A stretch of DNA of 64,000 nt, taken from assembly GCF_035594125.1 (NCBI RefSeq), contig NW_026973710.1, positions 423,501 through 487,500 of the forward strand, read 5' to 3'. Source of the stretch: Scylla paramamosain. Taxonomy: Eukaryota; Arthropoda; Malacostraca; Decapoda; Portunidae. This document shows positions 51,546-62,731 of this stretch, piece by piece. The notes beneath the pieces were generated by a model. That model worked only from the letters and a program-made list of their open reading frames with translations, was not told where the DNA came from and did not search any database. The position numbers and the translations under genes are program-made. Numbering within the stretch: position 1 is the stretch's first letter; each line of letters starts with the position of its first letter.

Positions 51546-51678
51546 ATATTCCTCCAGCCTCCACTCCTGTCAGTTTTCCCGCTGCGTCTTTCACGAGGAC
51601 GAGGAGGCGAGCGTGGTGAAGGCTGGCACTACTGATCCTGCTTGCTTGCAATCCTCTTTCCCTAATGTTCCTCTAAAA

Positions 51679-51956
51679 CAGGGGTGGGGAACGTCCGGCC
51701 TCCGGGCCGTATAAGGCCCCCAAGACAATTTGATCAGGCCCGCAAGGCAGTTCATAAATGCCATTTCATATCTCATGAATGAATAATATATAATGTAATT
51801 ATATATTCACGCGCCTCGCCAAAGAGAAGCAGTTCCAGCCGTCACATTAGAGGTGAGTTAAATGAGTGAAAAAATAATTGATAACTTTTTATGGCCCGCG
51901 AATTATATTAAAAATATCTAAATGGCCCTTGACAGAACGAAAGTTCCCCACCCCTG
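51679..51956. mobile_element. Non-autonomous hAT element, 278 bp
   Basis: Ends are CAGGGGTGGGGAAC (51679-51692) and its complement GTTCCCCACCCCTG (51943-51956). It is flanked by the identical octamer CTCTAAAA at 51671-51678 and 51957-51964, the 8-bp target duplication that defines hAT insertions. Just inside the left end 'cggcctccgggccgtataaggccc' and inside the right 'atggcccgcgaatta' and 'atggccctt' resemble hAT-Charlie-type ends. The middle is AT-rich and non-coding. The perfect duplication suggests a fairly recent insertion. Confidence 0.92.
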
Positions 51957-51964
51957 CTCTAAAA

Positions 51965-52679
51965 GCTCCAGGCGGGGATTATGTTTTTTCAATTGTCAAC
52001 TATACATAACCTGCCTCCATGAATCCAAATAACCAAACACTATGAAAAAAAAGAAAAATATATATACACAGAATATAGAAAGTAATTATAAAATGTCAAT
52101 AATTTACAAAAAAGCCTATTACTGTCTTATCCTTTATCGCTGTATTTCATTACACTTTCAATTTAAAAAAGATGTATGTAATCGGATATCACTCGTGGGG
52201 GTCACCGGGCGGGGAGGCAGATACGACGATAAAGGAGCAGTGATTTATAAAGCTTGGCGCGTTTTGAAAAGCTTCGTCCTCATGTCAAAGCTCTTCCTAC
52301 ACACCGCACAGATGATTACTGAGACTCCCTTTGATGTTTTCTTCCACTGGCGGTACATAATCCTTGCTAAGCTAACACTGTAATCATAAAACACCCCCAG
52401 ACCTCAAAACTTCCCAATGAATTCTGTCAAGAGTAGACGGGATATGATTGAAAAAGGTACGAGGATGCGAACCTTTCCAACGAGCAAACTTCCAACCAGC
52501 GTGACGTTTATTTTGACTCCCACCAACAGACGCCATTCACAACACGCCACGAGAAACTGATGACTTTTCTTTTCTTTTTTTTCCCCTTGTCATTTAGATC
52601 AGGTAAGTGTGATCCTTCCGTCTGTCCCTCTCGCCGCACTAATTCCCGCCTCGCTTTGCACTGGGTTTGCATACCTTCC

Positions 52680-52683
<4 letters not shown>
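51965..52683. other. Unique sequence, no gene recognised
   Basis: A 113-codon plus frame at 52042-52383 is AT-biased at its start and shows no known domain. Confidence 0.4.

Positions 52684-52759
<76 letters not shown>
52684..52759. repeat. (CT)n microsatellite, 76 bp
   Basis: Pure CT tract followed by a short (GTGTT)n-like run at 52775-52800. Confidence 0.98.
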
Positions 52760-52763
<4 letters not shown>

Positions 52764-52886
52764 GTGGCGTGTAGTGTTGTGTTGTGTTGTGTTTGTGTTG
52801 GCGGCGCTGGATTAAAACCTTTGGGGTGGGCGGGGTGTGGGCGTGTAAAGAGATATCACACGTCACTCTTTCTCCTGTAAGATTAC

Positions 52887-52918
52887 AACCACCACCACCA
52901 CCACCACTACCACCACCA

Positions 52919-52985
<67 letters not shown>

Positions 52986-53092
52986 TATCATTATTATTAC
53001 TATTATTATTGTTATTATTATTATTATTATTGCTATCGTTGCTATCATTACTACTACTACTACTACTGCTACTATTACTGCTAAAATTCTAT

Positions 53093-53138
<46 letters not shown>

Positions 53139-53312
53139 GGTACTGCTGCTGCTGTTGCTGCTGCTGCTGTTACCAGTACTGCTACTGTTCCTGCTACTGT
53201 TTCTTTTCTACGGCGACTACTACTTACGACATCACCACCACCACTACCACCACCACCACCACCAACAGCAACAACAACAACAACAACAACAACAACTTCT
53301 ACTACTACTACC
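52887..53312. repeat. Mosaic trinucleotide block, 426 bp
   Basis: (ACC)n, imperfect (ATT)n to 53040, (ACT)n 53048-53140, CTG triplets 53144-53190, (CAC)n 53232-53270, (CAA)n 53271-53296 and ACT again. A 191-codon frame through it is purely compositional. Confidence 0.95.
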
Positions 53313-53386
53313 ACCTCCATTACCATCCCCCTTCGAACTTCCCAGAATCACAACAGTAGATCATGATAACTTACACCACAAATTTT

Positions 53387-53391
<5 letters not shown>

Positions 53392-53465
<74 letters not shown>
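53392..53465. repeat. (GA)n microsatellite, 74 bp
   Basis: Pure GA tract. Confidence 0.98.
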
Positions 53466-53467
<2 letters not shown>

Positions 53468-53527
53468 ACGCAAACTTTACGATACTAAAAAAAAAATCAT
53501 TATTACCCCTTTGAACCCTATTCGGGG

Positions 53528-53640
53528 AGCGGCATCTCAATAGGCCCTTTATTTTTTTTTTCTTTTATTGGATCTCTATTGCCCTTGGCCGGTGTCCCTC
53601 CTACATAGAAAAATAAATCAATAAATACTACGCATATACA
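53528..53640 (+). mobile_element. Dispersed repeat family A copy with AAAT tail
   Basis: 'ggcatctcaataggccctttattttttttt', 'attgcccttggccggtgtccctcctacat' then 'agaaaaataaatcaataaata': family order ending in the A-rich tail. Confidence 0.65.
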
Positions 53641-53814
53641 CCGCTATGAAGTTGCATCTCTTGTTCTTGTCTTTATTTCTTACTTTATTTTCCCGGTGTT
53701 GTCTCCAGGTGATCCGTCCATTAGTGTCTCTATTATCACGGATTGGCTGGAAAGTAACGAGGAAGGAGATAAGTGAGGCGAGGAGATCAATGATTTATGT
53801 GTGTTTTCCTTCCA

Positions 53815-53816
<2 letters not shown>

Positions 53817-53897
<81 letters not shown>
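53817..53897. repeat. (GA)n microsatellite, 81 bp
   Basis: Pure GA tract. Confidence 0.98.
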
Positions 53898-53899
<2 letters not shown>

Positions 53900-54190
53900 C
53901 TTTACTCTTACAAACATTCCTCCCTCTTTCCCACTATTCATTCCTCACTTCTTCCTCCCCTCCTTCTCTTTCCTCCTTCCCTTCCTCCCTCCTGCTTCTC
54001 TCCCCTCTCCCATACCCTATCCTGGCTCAAGCATCTGAGGTCTGTTCAAACAAATTTCCAAACCAGTAATTTACAAAGATGAGAAACTAACTCAGTGGCT
54101 TCAAGGAGGAGGAGGAGGAGGAGGAATTAACGACAGGATAGAATAAAAGGAATGTGACAGAGGGCGAAAGGAAGATAGAAAAGGAAAAGA
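53898..54190. other. Pyrimidine-rich then purine-rich unique sequence
   Basis: CCTT-rich to 54010; short (GGA)n at 54106-54124; otherwise nothing. Confidence 0.5.
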
Positions 54191-54384
54191 AAGTAACGAA
54201 TGAGAATGAGGAAGAGTAACCAAAGAAAAAAGTAAAAGACAAATAAAGAAAAAATGAAGAGAATAAAATAAATATAAAATAAAAAAAAAGTAACGAATGA
54301 GAATGAGGAAGAGTAACCAAAGAAAAAAGTAAAAGACAAATAAAGAAAAAATGAAGAGAATAAAATAAATATAAAATAAAAAAA
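54191..54384 (+). repeat. Perfect 97-bp tandem duplication, A-rich
   Basis: 54191-54287 and 54288-54384, both starting AAGTAACGAATGAGAATGAG, appear identical. The purine strand makes phenylalanine-rich minus frames of 258 and 273 codons across 54087-54908, which are compositional. Confidence 0.92.
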
Positions 54385-54767
54385 AAGTACATGAGGAAAA
54401 AAATATTAGTGGGGGAGAAAAGAGAGATACTATATAAGAAAAGGTAAAACATGGACAGAAAAAGCAAGAAAGAGAGGGAGACAGAAACTTGATGATGGAT
54501 GGAAAACGAAAAAAAAAAACGAAAGAAAAAAGAGAAAGAAACGGAAGGAGAAAGTGAAAATCGAAAGAAAAAAACAGACCAGATTGAAGGAGGAGGAAAA
54601 ATGAAGTAGACGAAAAAAAGAAAGAGCAGGAAGGAGATAGAAAGAATAAGAAAATGAAGAGAGGAAGAGCGAAATAGGAAGCAAAACACAAAAGAAAGGA
54701 TATAAGGAAAGGAATAATATGACAGGAAAGAAAAAAAGGTATAGAAGGAAAGAAGAAATACAAAAGA

Positions 54768-54848
<81 letters not shown>

Positions 54849-55000
54849 TTGAAAGTACAATGCGTTAAAAAATACAAAAAAAAAAAGAGGAAAAAAACAA
54901 AGTTGCAAGAAGAATAAGAATGGACGAGGAGGAGGAGGAGGAGGAGGAGGAGGAGGAGGAAAGGAAGGGTCAGTAGAGTGGAAGTAGGTTAAGAGGACCT

Positions 55001-55003
<3 letters not shown>
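54385..55003. repeat. Purine-rich stretch with (GA)n and (GGA)n
   Basis: GAAA/GAGG-rich DNA, (GA)n at 54770-54846 and (GGA)n at 54926-54960. Confidence 0.9.
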
Positions 55004-55082
<79 letters not shown>

Positions 55083-55117
55083 AATCCTATTTTTGGACTA
55101 TAAAACTTAATAACTAA

Positions 55118-55187
<70 letters not shown>

Positions 55188-55235
55188 GTTAATCACAGGA
55201 GGAGAAAGTAAATTTAGCTTCTCTCGTACTATCAC

Positions 55236-55305
<70 letters not shown>

Positions 55306-55321
55306 ACGTAGGTTGAGTAAA

Positions 55322-55395
<74 letters not shown>
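55004..55395. repeat. Alternating (GA)n-(CT)n-(GA)n-(CT)n block
   Basis: (GA)n at 55004-55080, (CT)n at 55121-55186, (GA)n at 55237-55302, (CT)n at 55324-55395, with unique spacers of 40, 50 and 21 bp. Each tract can pair with its neighbour. Confidence 0.98.
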
Positions 55396-55397
<2 letters not shown>

Positions 55398-55699
55398 GTG
55401 ATTTTATACCATCAAGTTTTAAGTAGTTATACTACATTTACTCGTGTTGTCTGACATATTAAATAAGTCAGAATTGTTGATTTTTTTTTGTTGAATTTTT
55501 TGTGAGTTTTAATAATTCTCAGTTCGTTGAGGCGTTCTTTATAATTGTTTAACCTATTTTCTCCTCCTGCTCTGATTTCATCCTACTATTGTGCTAATTG
55601 CTTTTCCTTTCTTCTTTCTACGGTCAAGGTGGGTGGGGGTTGTCATCTGGCAACTTATAGCGCTTGCGCTCGTCCCACTCTGCCTTCTCCGTTATGTTT
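55396..55699. other. T-rich unique sequence, no gene
   Basis: Nothing recognised. Confidence 0.5.
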
Positions 55700-55715
55700 A
55701 ATAATAATAATAATA

Positions 55716-55797
<82 letters not shown>

Positions 55798-56064
55798 CGT
55801 ACTTTATCACAATTTCCTCCCTTTTACAGTAATTAACTTCGTTTTTCTATCTCCCCTTTCTTTTTCTTTTCACTTGACATCATTCTTCCTCTATCCCTTC
55901 CTCCTCCTCCTCCTCCCCAAGAACCCAAATCCCCTGCCTTGCTTTCCCAGATTAACTAATACCCAATGGACATATGCTTTCCTCCTCCTCCTCCTCCTCC
56001 TCCTCCTCCTCCTCCTCTTCCTCCTCCTCCTCCTCCTCCTCCTCTTCCTCCTCCTCCTCCTCCT
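55700..56064. repeat. (AAT)n(CT)n and (CCT)n
   Basis: (AAT)n at 55700-55719 directly joined to (CT)n at 55720-55793; imperfect (CCT)n at 55980-56064. Confidence 0.96.
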
Positions 56065-56485
56065 ATTCTCGGTTCACTTGCTTCATCTCTTGTTCCTCCT
56101 CCACTCCTGATAATTCAAATACTGGAAACAACAGTAAGAAGTATATTTGCTTCTGCTGATGTTACTTTTATTTTCACTATTATTATCGTCACTACTGCTA
56201 CTACTGCTACTCCTACTACTACTAAAGAATTCAATGGTGCAATTGTAGTTTTATGTCCAAAACACACCAGGTGAATCATTGAAAACTTCACTATCACCAC
56301 CACCGCCACCGCCTCGTCACCACACAGCGGTCTGCCAGCCACACCTGAACGCGCCACAGTACGCAAGCCTCGCCCAGTCTGTAAGCCGACTACTGATACA
56401 CTGCCCCGGCTTCCCCTTAGACGTAATGAAATATTCTGTTGCATGTATAGATAGAGTAGCCATTTTGAAAGATACCACTGCCAGG

Positions 56486-56489
<4 letters not shown>
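56065..56489. other. Imperfect ACT triplets then unique sequence
   Basis: TAC/TGC triplets at 56170-56225 and (CCA/CCG) triplets near 56294-56312. A 109-codon minus frame is low-complexity in part and unrecognised. Confidence 0.4.

Positions 56490-56557
<68 letters not shown>
56490..56557. repeat. (GA)n microsatellite, 68 bp
   Basis: Pure GA tract. Confidence 0.98.
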
Positions 56558-56560
<3 letters not shown>

Positions 56561-56761
56561 TAGTTGATCTCTAAGTGCCTGTATATATATTTTTGCGAGT
56601 TACAATTGTTTATGGGTGCTTAAGTAAAAGTTAGCGTCATTAGCAGCTCAAGGGCTAATCCGAGCACTGCTATACTGTTGCCACGTGTCTGTATCTTCAC
56701 TACGTACATTCTATAGTGCTTTTGTAGTGAAGGCGTTCTGTCACGTTTGAAAATACTTAGA
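56558..56761. other. Unique sequence
   Basis: Nothing recognised. Confidence 0.5.
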
Positions 56762-57160
56762 AGCAATAATAACTTGATCAATCCCAAAAAGAAAGAAGTA
56801 AAGGACGGTATTTAATGAAATAATTTAGTCTAATTAGTAGAACAATATGACATAATCAGTAGTATACGGTATTTAATGGAATAATTTAGTCTAATTAGTA
56901 GAATAATATAACGTAATCAGTAGTATAATTCAAAGCTTTTACAGCAACGATACTTTAATTAACGCCAAAAACAAAGATGTAATCGTTAATACTAAATGGA
57001 GCGAGTTAGTGTAATTAGCAGTATAATATAATGTAATTACTAGTATGACATAACATAAAACTTAAAAGCAACAATAATGCAATCAACACCAAGGGAAAGA
57101 AGTGATAAACAATGATAAATGGAATGAGTTCATGTAATTAGTGGTAATTTGATTGTAACT
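56762..57160 (+). repeat. Tandem repeat with nested duplication, AT-rich
   Basis: Three ~120-bp units share 'agcaa.aata', 'aatcaa..cca', 'aa.gatgtaat' and 'tttagtctaattagtagaa.aatat.a'. In the first unit a ~60-bp part starting 'acggtatttaatg' is itself duplicated (about 56805 and 56867). Confidence 0.75.
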
Positions 57161-57180
57161 ACAGCTCGCCACCTAACTGC

Positions 57181-57188
57181 TGACGTCA
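57181..57188. promoter_or_regulatory. CRE-type palindrome TGACGTCA
   Basis: One of five perfect TGACGTCA sites in the window (also 14573, 15822, 22500 and 26083). A CREB/ATF site by sequence; no adjacent gene is known. Confidence 0.25.
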
Positions 57189-57229
57189 CTTCTAGATTGT
57201 AAGGCGTGTCTGAGGTGGGCCACGACACA

Positions 57230-57390
57230 ACTTTATTTATTTATCTATTTATTTTATTTTTTTTTCATGTAAGAGGGTCACTGGCCAAGGGAAACAAAAA
57301 AAAAATAAGATAAAAAATCCCACTGAGGTGCCAGTCCCTAAAGAGATGTCAAGAGAATCATTGAAAATTGAAAGATAATTGTCTTGAAAC
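57230..57390 (-). mobile_element. Dispersed repeat family A copy
   Basis: T-rich (AAAT)-complement tail at 57230-57266, 'gtaagagggtcactggccaaggg', 'tcccactgaggtgccagtccctaaag' and 'attgtcttgaaacctgctc', ending at a (CT)n. Confidence 0.72.
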
Positions 57391-57392
57391 CT

Positions 57393-57502
<110 letters not shown>

Positions 57503-57608
57503 CCTTATAATGCTTGTTACTAAGGCCAGCCGCGGCTCATGTCTCTATATCCTTGTCCTTGCATTCCCTCCTTGCGTGCTCTGATCCTCTCATGCCCTTC
57601 TCATCCCT

Positions 57609-57985
57609 TTAGTTTACATATTCTAGCATTCTAATCTCCCTTAACACTGCAGGTCGCCCTCTTGCACCCATCACATCTACCATACTGTTCTCGTATACAT
57701 ATTCGTACATATTCCCTCAGTTATCTCACTTCCTGCCATTCCTTCCTTTATGCTGGTGCGTCTGGCCGCCTCAACAACTAATTCCATTCCCTCGTCTCTG
57801 CATGATTTCTCGAATTTGTTGCAGGTACGTTGCATGTTTTCACTATTCATTTTTCGCGCACCACAAACATTATTCAGGCAATTCATCTCAGCTGGTCCGA
57901 TCCTTGCCTTTTGTCTTCTGTTCCAACACGCGTCGCCTTTACATGTGTGAGTGTTGGTACTATGTCTTACTGTCCGGTCTTTCAT
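57609..57985 (-). pseudogene. RTE-like LINE reverse transcriptase, C-terminal remnant
   Basis: A 102-codon frame (57677-57985) contains CWNRRQKARIGPAEMNCLNN, VCGARKM, and AGSEITEGI; after one frameshift the complement continues VDVMGARGRPAV..EYVN to a TAA at 57609-57611. The C-W-x-x-(K/R)-(Q)-K, E-M-x-x-L-x-x-x-C-G and R-G-R-P blocks occur in this order at the end of RTE-type LINE polymerases, separated normally by a W-F-G-H segment that is lost or mutated here (RRTSIKEGM). The stop between W and the VDV segment and the missing upstream domains make it a dead fragment. Confidence 0.68.
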
Positions 57986-57999
57986 CTTGTGTCCTAGAG

Positions 58000-58504
58000 A
58001 TTCATCTGCTTTTCTCCCTCGCCTCGCCTTCCAAGCTTCTCTCTAATGCTAATTTCTGTAACGCGATTTTTGTCTAGCTTTTTTGTATTTTTAGTGACAA
58101 ATTTTACGAATAATGTGCTCAAAAAGGGGACTTCAGGTGGGGGCGCAGGAGGAAATAAAGGTTAATGAGTCCTTTTAACGCGATATTATTTCTGTAACGC
58201 GACGCAGAAGAAAATGATCGCGTCGGAGGAGGATGGACTGTAATACCAAGACACTTATTTCATGTACAGTCGCGCTCGGCAGTCAAATAACCCTCTGCAC
58301 TCACTAGCATTGTGTATTACGTCTTCTCCGAGTATAAAGTCTGCTGACAATCTCCCCACAAAATCTGACAACTGGAAGACTCACCGGATCAAAGGACTTG
58401 CGGCTAAGGTTAATACTAAACACTGGCAGAGTGAGGCGGGTTCCTTGACTGATGACCGTTGAAAGCACAGTACTCTCCACTTTCGTTAACCCATTATGTG
58501 ACTC
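58000..58504. other. Unique sequence, no gene recognised
   Basis: 'tctgtaacgcgat' occurs at about 58055 and 58190 and 'taacgcgatattatt' nearby, a small local repeat. Frames of 66-82 codons are unrecognised. Confidence 0.45.
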
Positions 58505-58582
58505 GCCTCCTGTGAACCGCCCCGTCTGATTCGACTCGTATCCGGCACACACAGACAGTACGAGAGAGCGGGTGATGGAGGG

Positions 58583-58657
58583 ATTGGCGGGATCTGTTTT
58601 GGATACGAGTGGAGGAGCCGGTTCACAGCGGTCGACTCACAATGGCAACGGTAAGTG
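58583..58657 (+). promoter_or_regulatory. Candidate promoter and first coding exon (Met-Ala-Thr + splice donor)
   Basis: ATTGG (inverted CCAAT) at 58583-58587 overlaps GGCGGGA at 58586-58592. Fifty bases on, ATGGCAACG at 58642-58650 has A at -3 and G at +4 and is followed directly by GTAAGTG, a near-consensus 5' splice site in phase 0. This is the layout of a short first exon whose gene would run rightward with a long intron. No second exon is seen before 64000. Confidence 0.3.
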
Positions 58658-59317
58658 ATGAACGTGGATATGGGGGAGACTGTAGCTCTTTGATTTCTCG
58701 TTCATTCAGCCTTATTTCACTTCCCTCTGAGCCGCGAAATTTTACTCTATATGGTGACTCAAAAATGATCCACTTCACTTCCATCTTTTACAGCACCGGT
58801 ATTCTAATTTTAACCCTTCCATTACTACACATAATTTTCCCATATTCCCTGGCAACTTTTCACATACTTTTCTACTAGTGTGTGCTAGGTAGTTTTGTGG
58901 CTTAGAATATACATGATTAATCTTTTATGCTCCCTTTATTCTGTCTGTATTACATGCAAACTATATTAATTTTACATAATGATATGAATGTTACCAAAAG
59001 AGATCTGAGAAATAACGGGGTTGAATAGTCATCTTTAATTTCCATCTTCTCCACAGACAGCCAAATTCATTTACGAACTAACACTAGTACTCCATTATGT
59101 GCTTGTCTACAAATTTGCACCCTATTTCGTCTGTTATTAATGATGTCAAGCCAATCCATTATGTATCTCGTGCAGGCAAGGCGTCCATTATTACAACAAA
59201 TGCCGGCGGTGCATCATTCCAGCTTTAAATTTATCATGGTATTTTATTTCCTGTAATAGACCAGAACTTTTGTTGCAATCTTTCAACGGGATACTATTAT
59301 TATTGTTTATTGTTATA

Positions 59318-59318
<1 letters not shown>
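58658..59318. other. AT-rich unique sequence, no gene recognised
   Basis: Would be intron if the candidate exon at 58642 is real. Confidence 0.4.
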
Positions 59319-59391
<73 letters not shown>

Positions 59392-59529
59392 CATCACCAT
59401 CATTATTATCATCATCATTATCATTATAATTACTACTATTATAACTACTATGGCTCCTACTATTATTACTACGTACTACTACTACTACTGTTCATTATTT
59501 TTTTAATGTAAGAAGTATGTAGCCTACGG

Positions 59530-59619
<90 letters not shown>

Positions 59620-59774
59620 TAAAGATAGTCACATAAATTTCAAGAGACGAAATACTTTTAAGCTTTTCATATGTGAAGCTCCATAAAAAGGTGGATAACT
59701 TGTGTGGAGTTAGCAGCCGGGATGAGATTGGAAAATACAACAACAACAACAAAACAACAACAACAACAACAACA

Positions 59775-59835
<61 letters not shown>

Positions 59836-59851
59836 TTACTACTACTACTAC
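59319..59851. repeat. (ATT)n, (GA)n, (CAA)n(CTA)n
   Basis: (ATT)n at 59319-59391 with imperfect continuation to 59490, (GA)n at 59532-59617, (CAA)n at 59737-59773 joined to (CTA)n at 59774-59851. Confidence 0.96.
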
Positions 59852-60100
59852 TTCTATCAGGGAGGGCTGTCAGAATTTAAATGGAATAATTTGGATCATC
59901 AGATTTTAACTTTTTTTTTTTTTATCATAGTAGACACAAACATAATTTGAATCCGGTTGATGTTTTCAGTAATAAGCTCATCAATTTCTTATTACAGTGA
60001 GGTAAACAAATAGCTGAATAATGAAGAAAGTTAATTTCTTTCATGGGACGTAATACATCATGCAATTTTTTTTATTAAACTGATTCTATTCTCTGCCTCT
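59852..60100. other. AT-rich unique sequence
   Basis: Nothing recognised. Confidence 0.5.
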
Positions 60101-60585
<485 letters not shown>

Positions 60586-60599
60586 GAAGGAGACGCAAA

Positions 60600-61161
60600 A
60601 CCGCCGCGACAGGAGTGTTTCCTGGTTAAGGCGGCGTGGTGCAGCAGGGTGCGGCAGCGTCAAAGCGGGAAAAAGGCTTAAGTGTGTAGAGCAGAGGTTC
60701 TCAACCTGGGATCGATCGAACACCATTTTATTTTTCCAATTACGAAGGGTTCGGTGAATCCACGTATGCAGTTTGCGGCATTCAGTACCTCCAACAAGGT
60801 TAAGAACCACTGGTGTAGAGAGAGACAAGGAAACACTCGCATAAACACTGTGGTGTTTATCCTGGCCAGGGCGGCATGATGCACGGAAGTGTGGCAGTGT
60901 CGAGGTAGGAAAAGGTCTTAAGTGTATAGAGAGAGACAAGAAAACTGATGCTTAGGCACTTAATACAAGACTAAAGCAGTGCAATATGTACACGAGGATT
61001 GTTGCAGTTTTTACCAATGGAGTGCAGGAGCGTCGAGGCGGGAAGACGTCTTAAGTATATAGAAAGACACGCTTATAAACTTAGGCTGATACATAAATAA
61101 TGTTAATACAAGAATAAAGTATTGCTCTATTTACGCGGGGAGTATTGTAGCTTACCTATAC

Positions 61162-61225
<64 letters not shown>

Positions 61226-61320
61226 AGACGCTTAGACACTTGGGTTAATACAGGAATACAGTATTCCAGTATGTTTTTGTTCAGGTTACGTATCGAGGCA
61301 GGGGAAGGTCTTTAACACAC
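60600..61320 (+). repeat. Diverged tandem repeat, units of ~140-160 bp
   Basis: 'gcgtc(g/a)a.gcggga..a.g.cttaagt.ta(t/g)aga' recurs at about 60657, 60897 and 61030, followed by 'gacaag', 'cttaggc', 'taatacaagaataaa' and 'gtattgt'. A further partial unit lies near 61240-61310 after a (GA)n at 61164-61230. The hAT element at 60692-60812 splits the first unit. Confidence 0.7.
60692..60812. mobile_element. Non-autonomous hAT element, 121 bp
   Basis: Starts CAGAGGTTCTCAACC and ends GGTTAAGAACCACTG (complement CAGTGGTTCTTAACC; 13 of 15 match). It is flanked by identical octamers GTGTAGAG at 60684-60691 and 60813-60820. The 'tggttctcaacc' terminus is shared by widespread hAT families such as SPIN. 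The interior is non-coding. Neighbouring tandem-repeat units contain the uninterrupted site 'aagtgtatagagagagacaag', which serves as an empty-site comparison. Confidence 0.93.
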
Positions 61321-61703
61321 ACAAAGGCAAAGAAACATGCTGGAAAAAAGGAAATCATGGACAATCTATAGGTGAAAATAATAATATTCCAAAAACTCCA
61401 AATCCATGAAAAGTTACATGCGAAAACCTTCATTTCCAGAGGCACTGTGAGTCTGGCAGTGATGTGTTTTCACTAATACCGTAAAGGGGAATTTGGATTT
61501 GAGGATAAAACTAAAACAAGTCAAGTAAAAAAAATGTGAATAATCTGTAAGTACAAATAATTGCATTCCCCCTCAAAAAAAAAAAAAAAAAGAAAGTAAA
61601 AGTTATAATCAAAACACTGATTTTCAAGAAGCATCGTGTGTTTACCACAACGATATATGTATTTTTTAATGATACTATTTTCTGTTCAACATCAAAGTCT
61701 CCG
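61321..61703. other. A-rich unique sequence, no gene
   Basis: A-run at 61577-61592; nothing else recognised. Confidence 0.5.
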
Positions 61704-61960
61704 TTTTTTTTTTTTTTTTTTTTTTTTGTCAGTTACAAACATAGAACATGAGAAATAAGGGAAGCTGCAGGAAGTGACCAGTCCCTGTATGAAATATACC
61801 TACCTATTTCCACCTATTATCCCCATCCATAAACCCGTCTAATCTTCCCTTAAAGCTCCCTAATGTCCCAGCACTAACAACATGATTACTGAGTCCATTC
61901 CACTCGTCTACCACTCTATATGAGAACCAATTTCTTCCTCTTTCTCTTGCTATTTTTCTT
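61704..61960 (-). mobile_element. LINE family B 3' end with stop codon, 3' UTR and poly(A)
   Basis: Complement of 61804-61947 encodes ARERGR, NWFSYRVVDEWNGLSNHVVS and LGSFKGRLDGFMDGDNRWK, ending in TAG (61804-61806). About 75 bases of 3' UTR and a 24-base A tract (complement of 61704-61727) follow. The W-F-S-x-R-V-V-D-x-W-N-x-L...V-V-x-A...F-K-x-R-L-D pattern is the end of CR1/Jockey-type reverse transcriptase ORFs. The intact tail and in-frame end suggest a comparatively young, 5'-truncated insertion. Confidence 0.82.
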
Positions 61961-62455
<495 letters not shown>

Positions 62456-62532
62456 AACTAATACGTAAAGTACTAAAAGTAGAGAAAAAATAATGTAGAA
62501 TTCTGTTATACTTGAGCTAAAAATCGTTGACC

Positions 62533-62606
<74 letters not shown>
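62533..62606. repeat. (GT)n microsatellite, 74 bp
   Basis: One TTT interruption near its start; ends in CACGCGCGCG. Confidence 0.97.
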
Positions 62607-62607
<1 letters not shown>

Positions 62608-62731
62608 ACGCGCGCGCTTACCCCACTCTGTTGCAAGCAATAAAAGCAACAATACTTCCACGTGGAGGGTTTTGAAGATTGTACTTCTTGTCACTCTCCT
62701 CTGTCTTCCCTCGTCTCATTTTAATTCATCG

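Noticed and set aside
53646..54038. Plus frame starting MKLHLLFLSLFLTLFSRC, signal-peptide-like
   Set aside because: Runs directly into (GA)n and pyrimidine-rich DNA; no splice or domain support.
54087..54908. Phe/Ser-rich minus frames of 258 and 273 codons, resembling multi-pass membrane proteins
   Set aside because: Product of purine-rich DNA, a 97-bp duplication and (GA)n.
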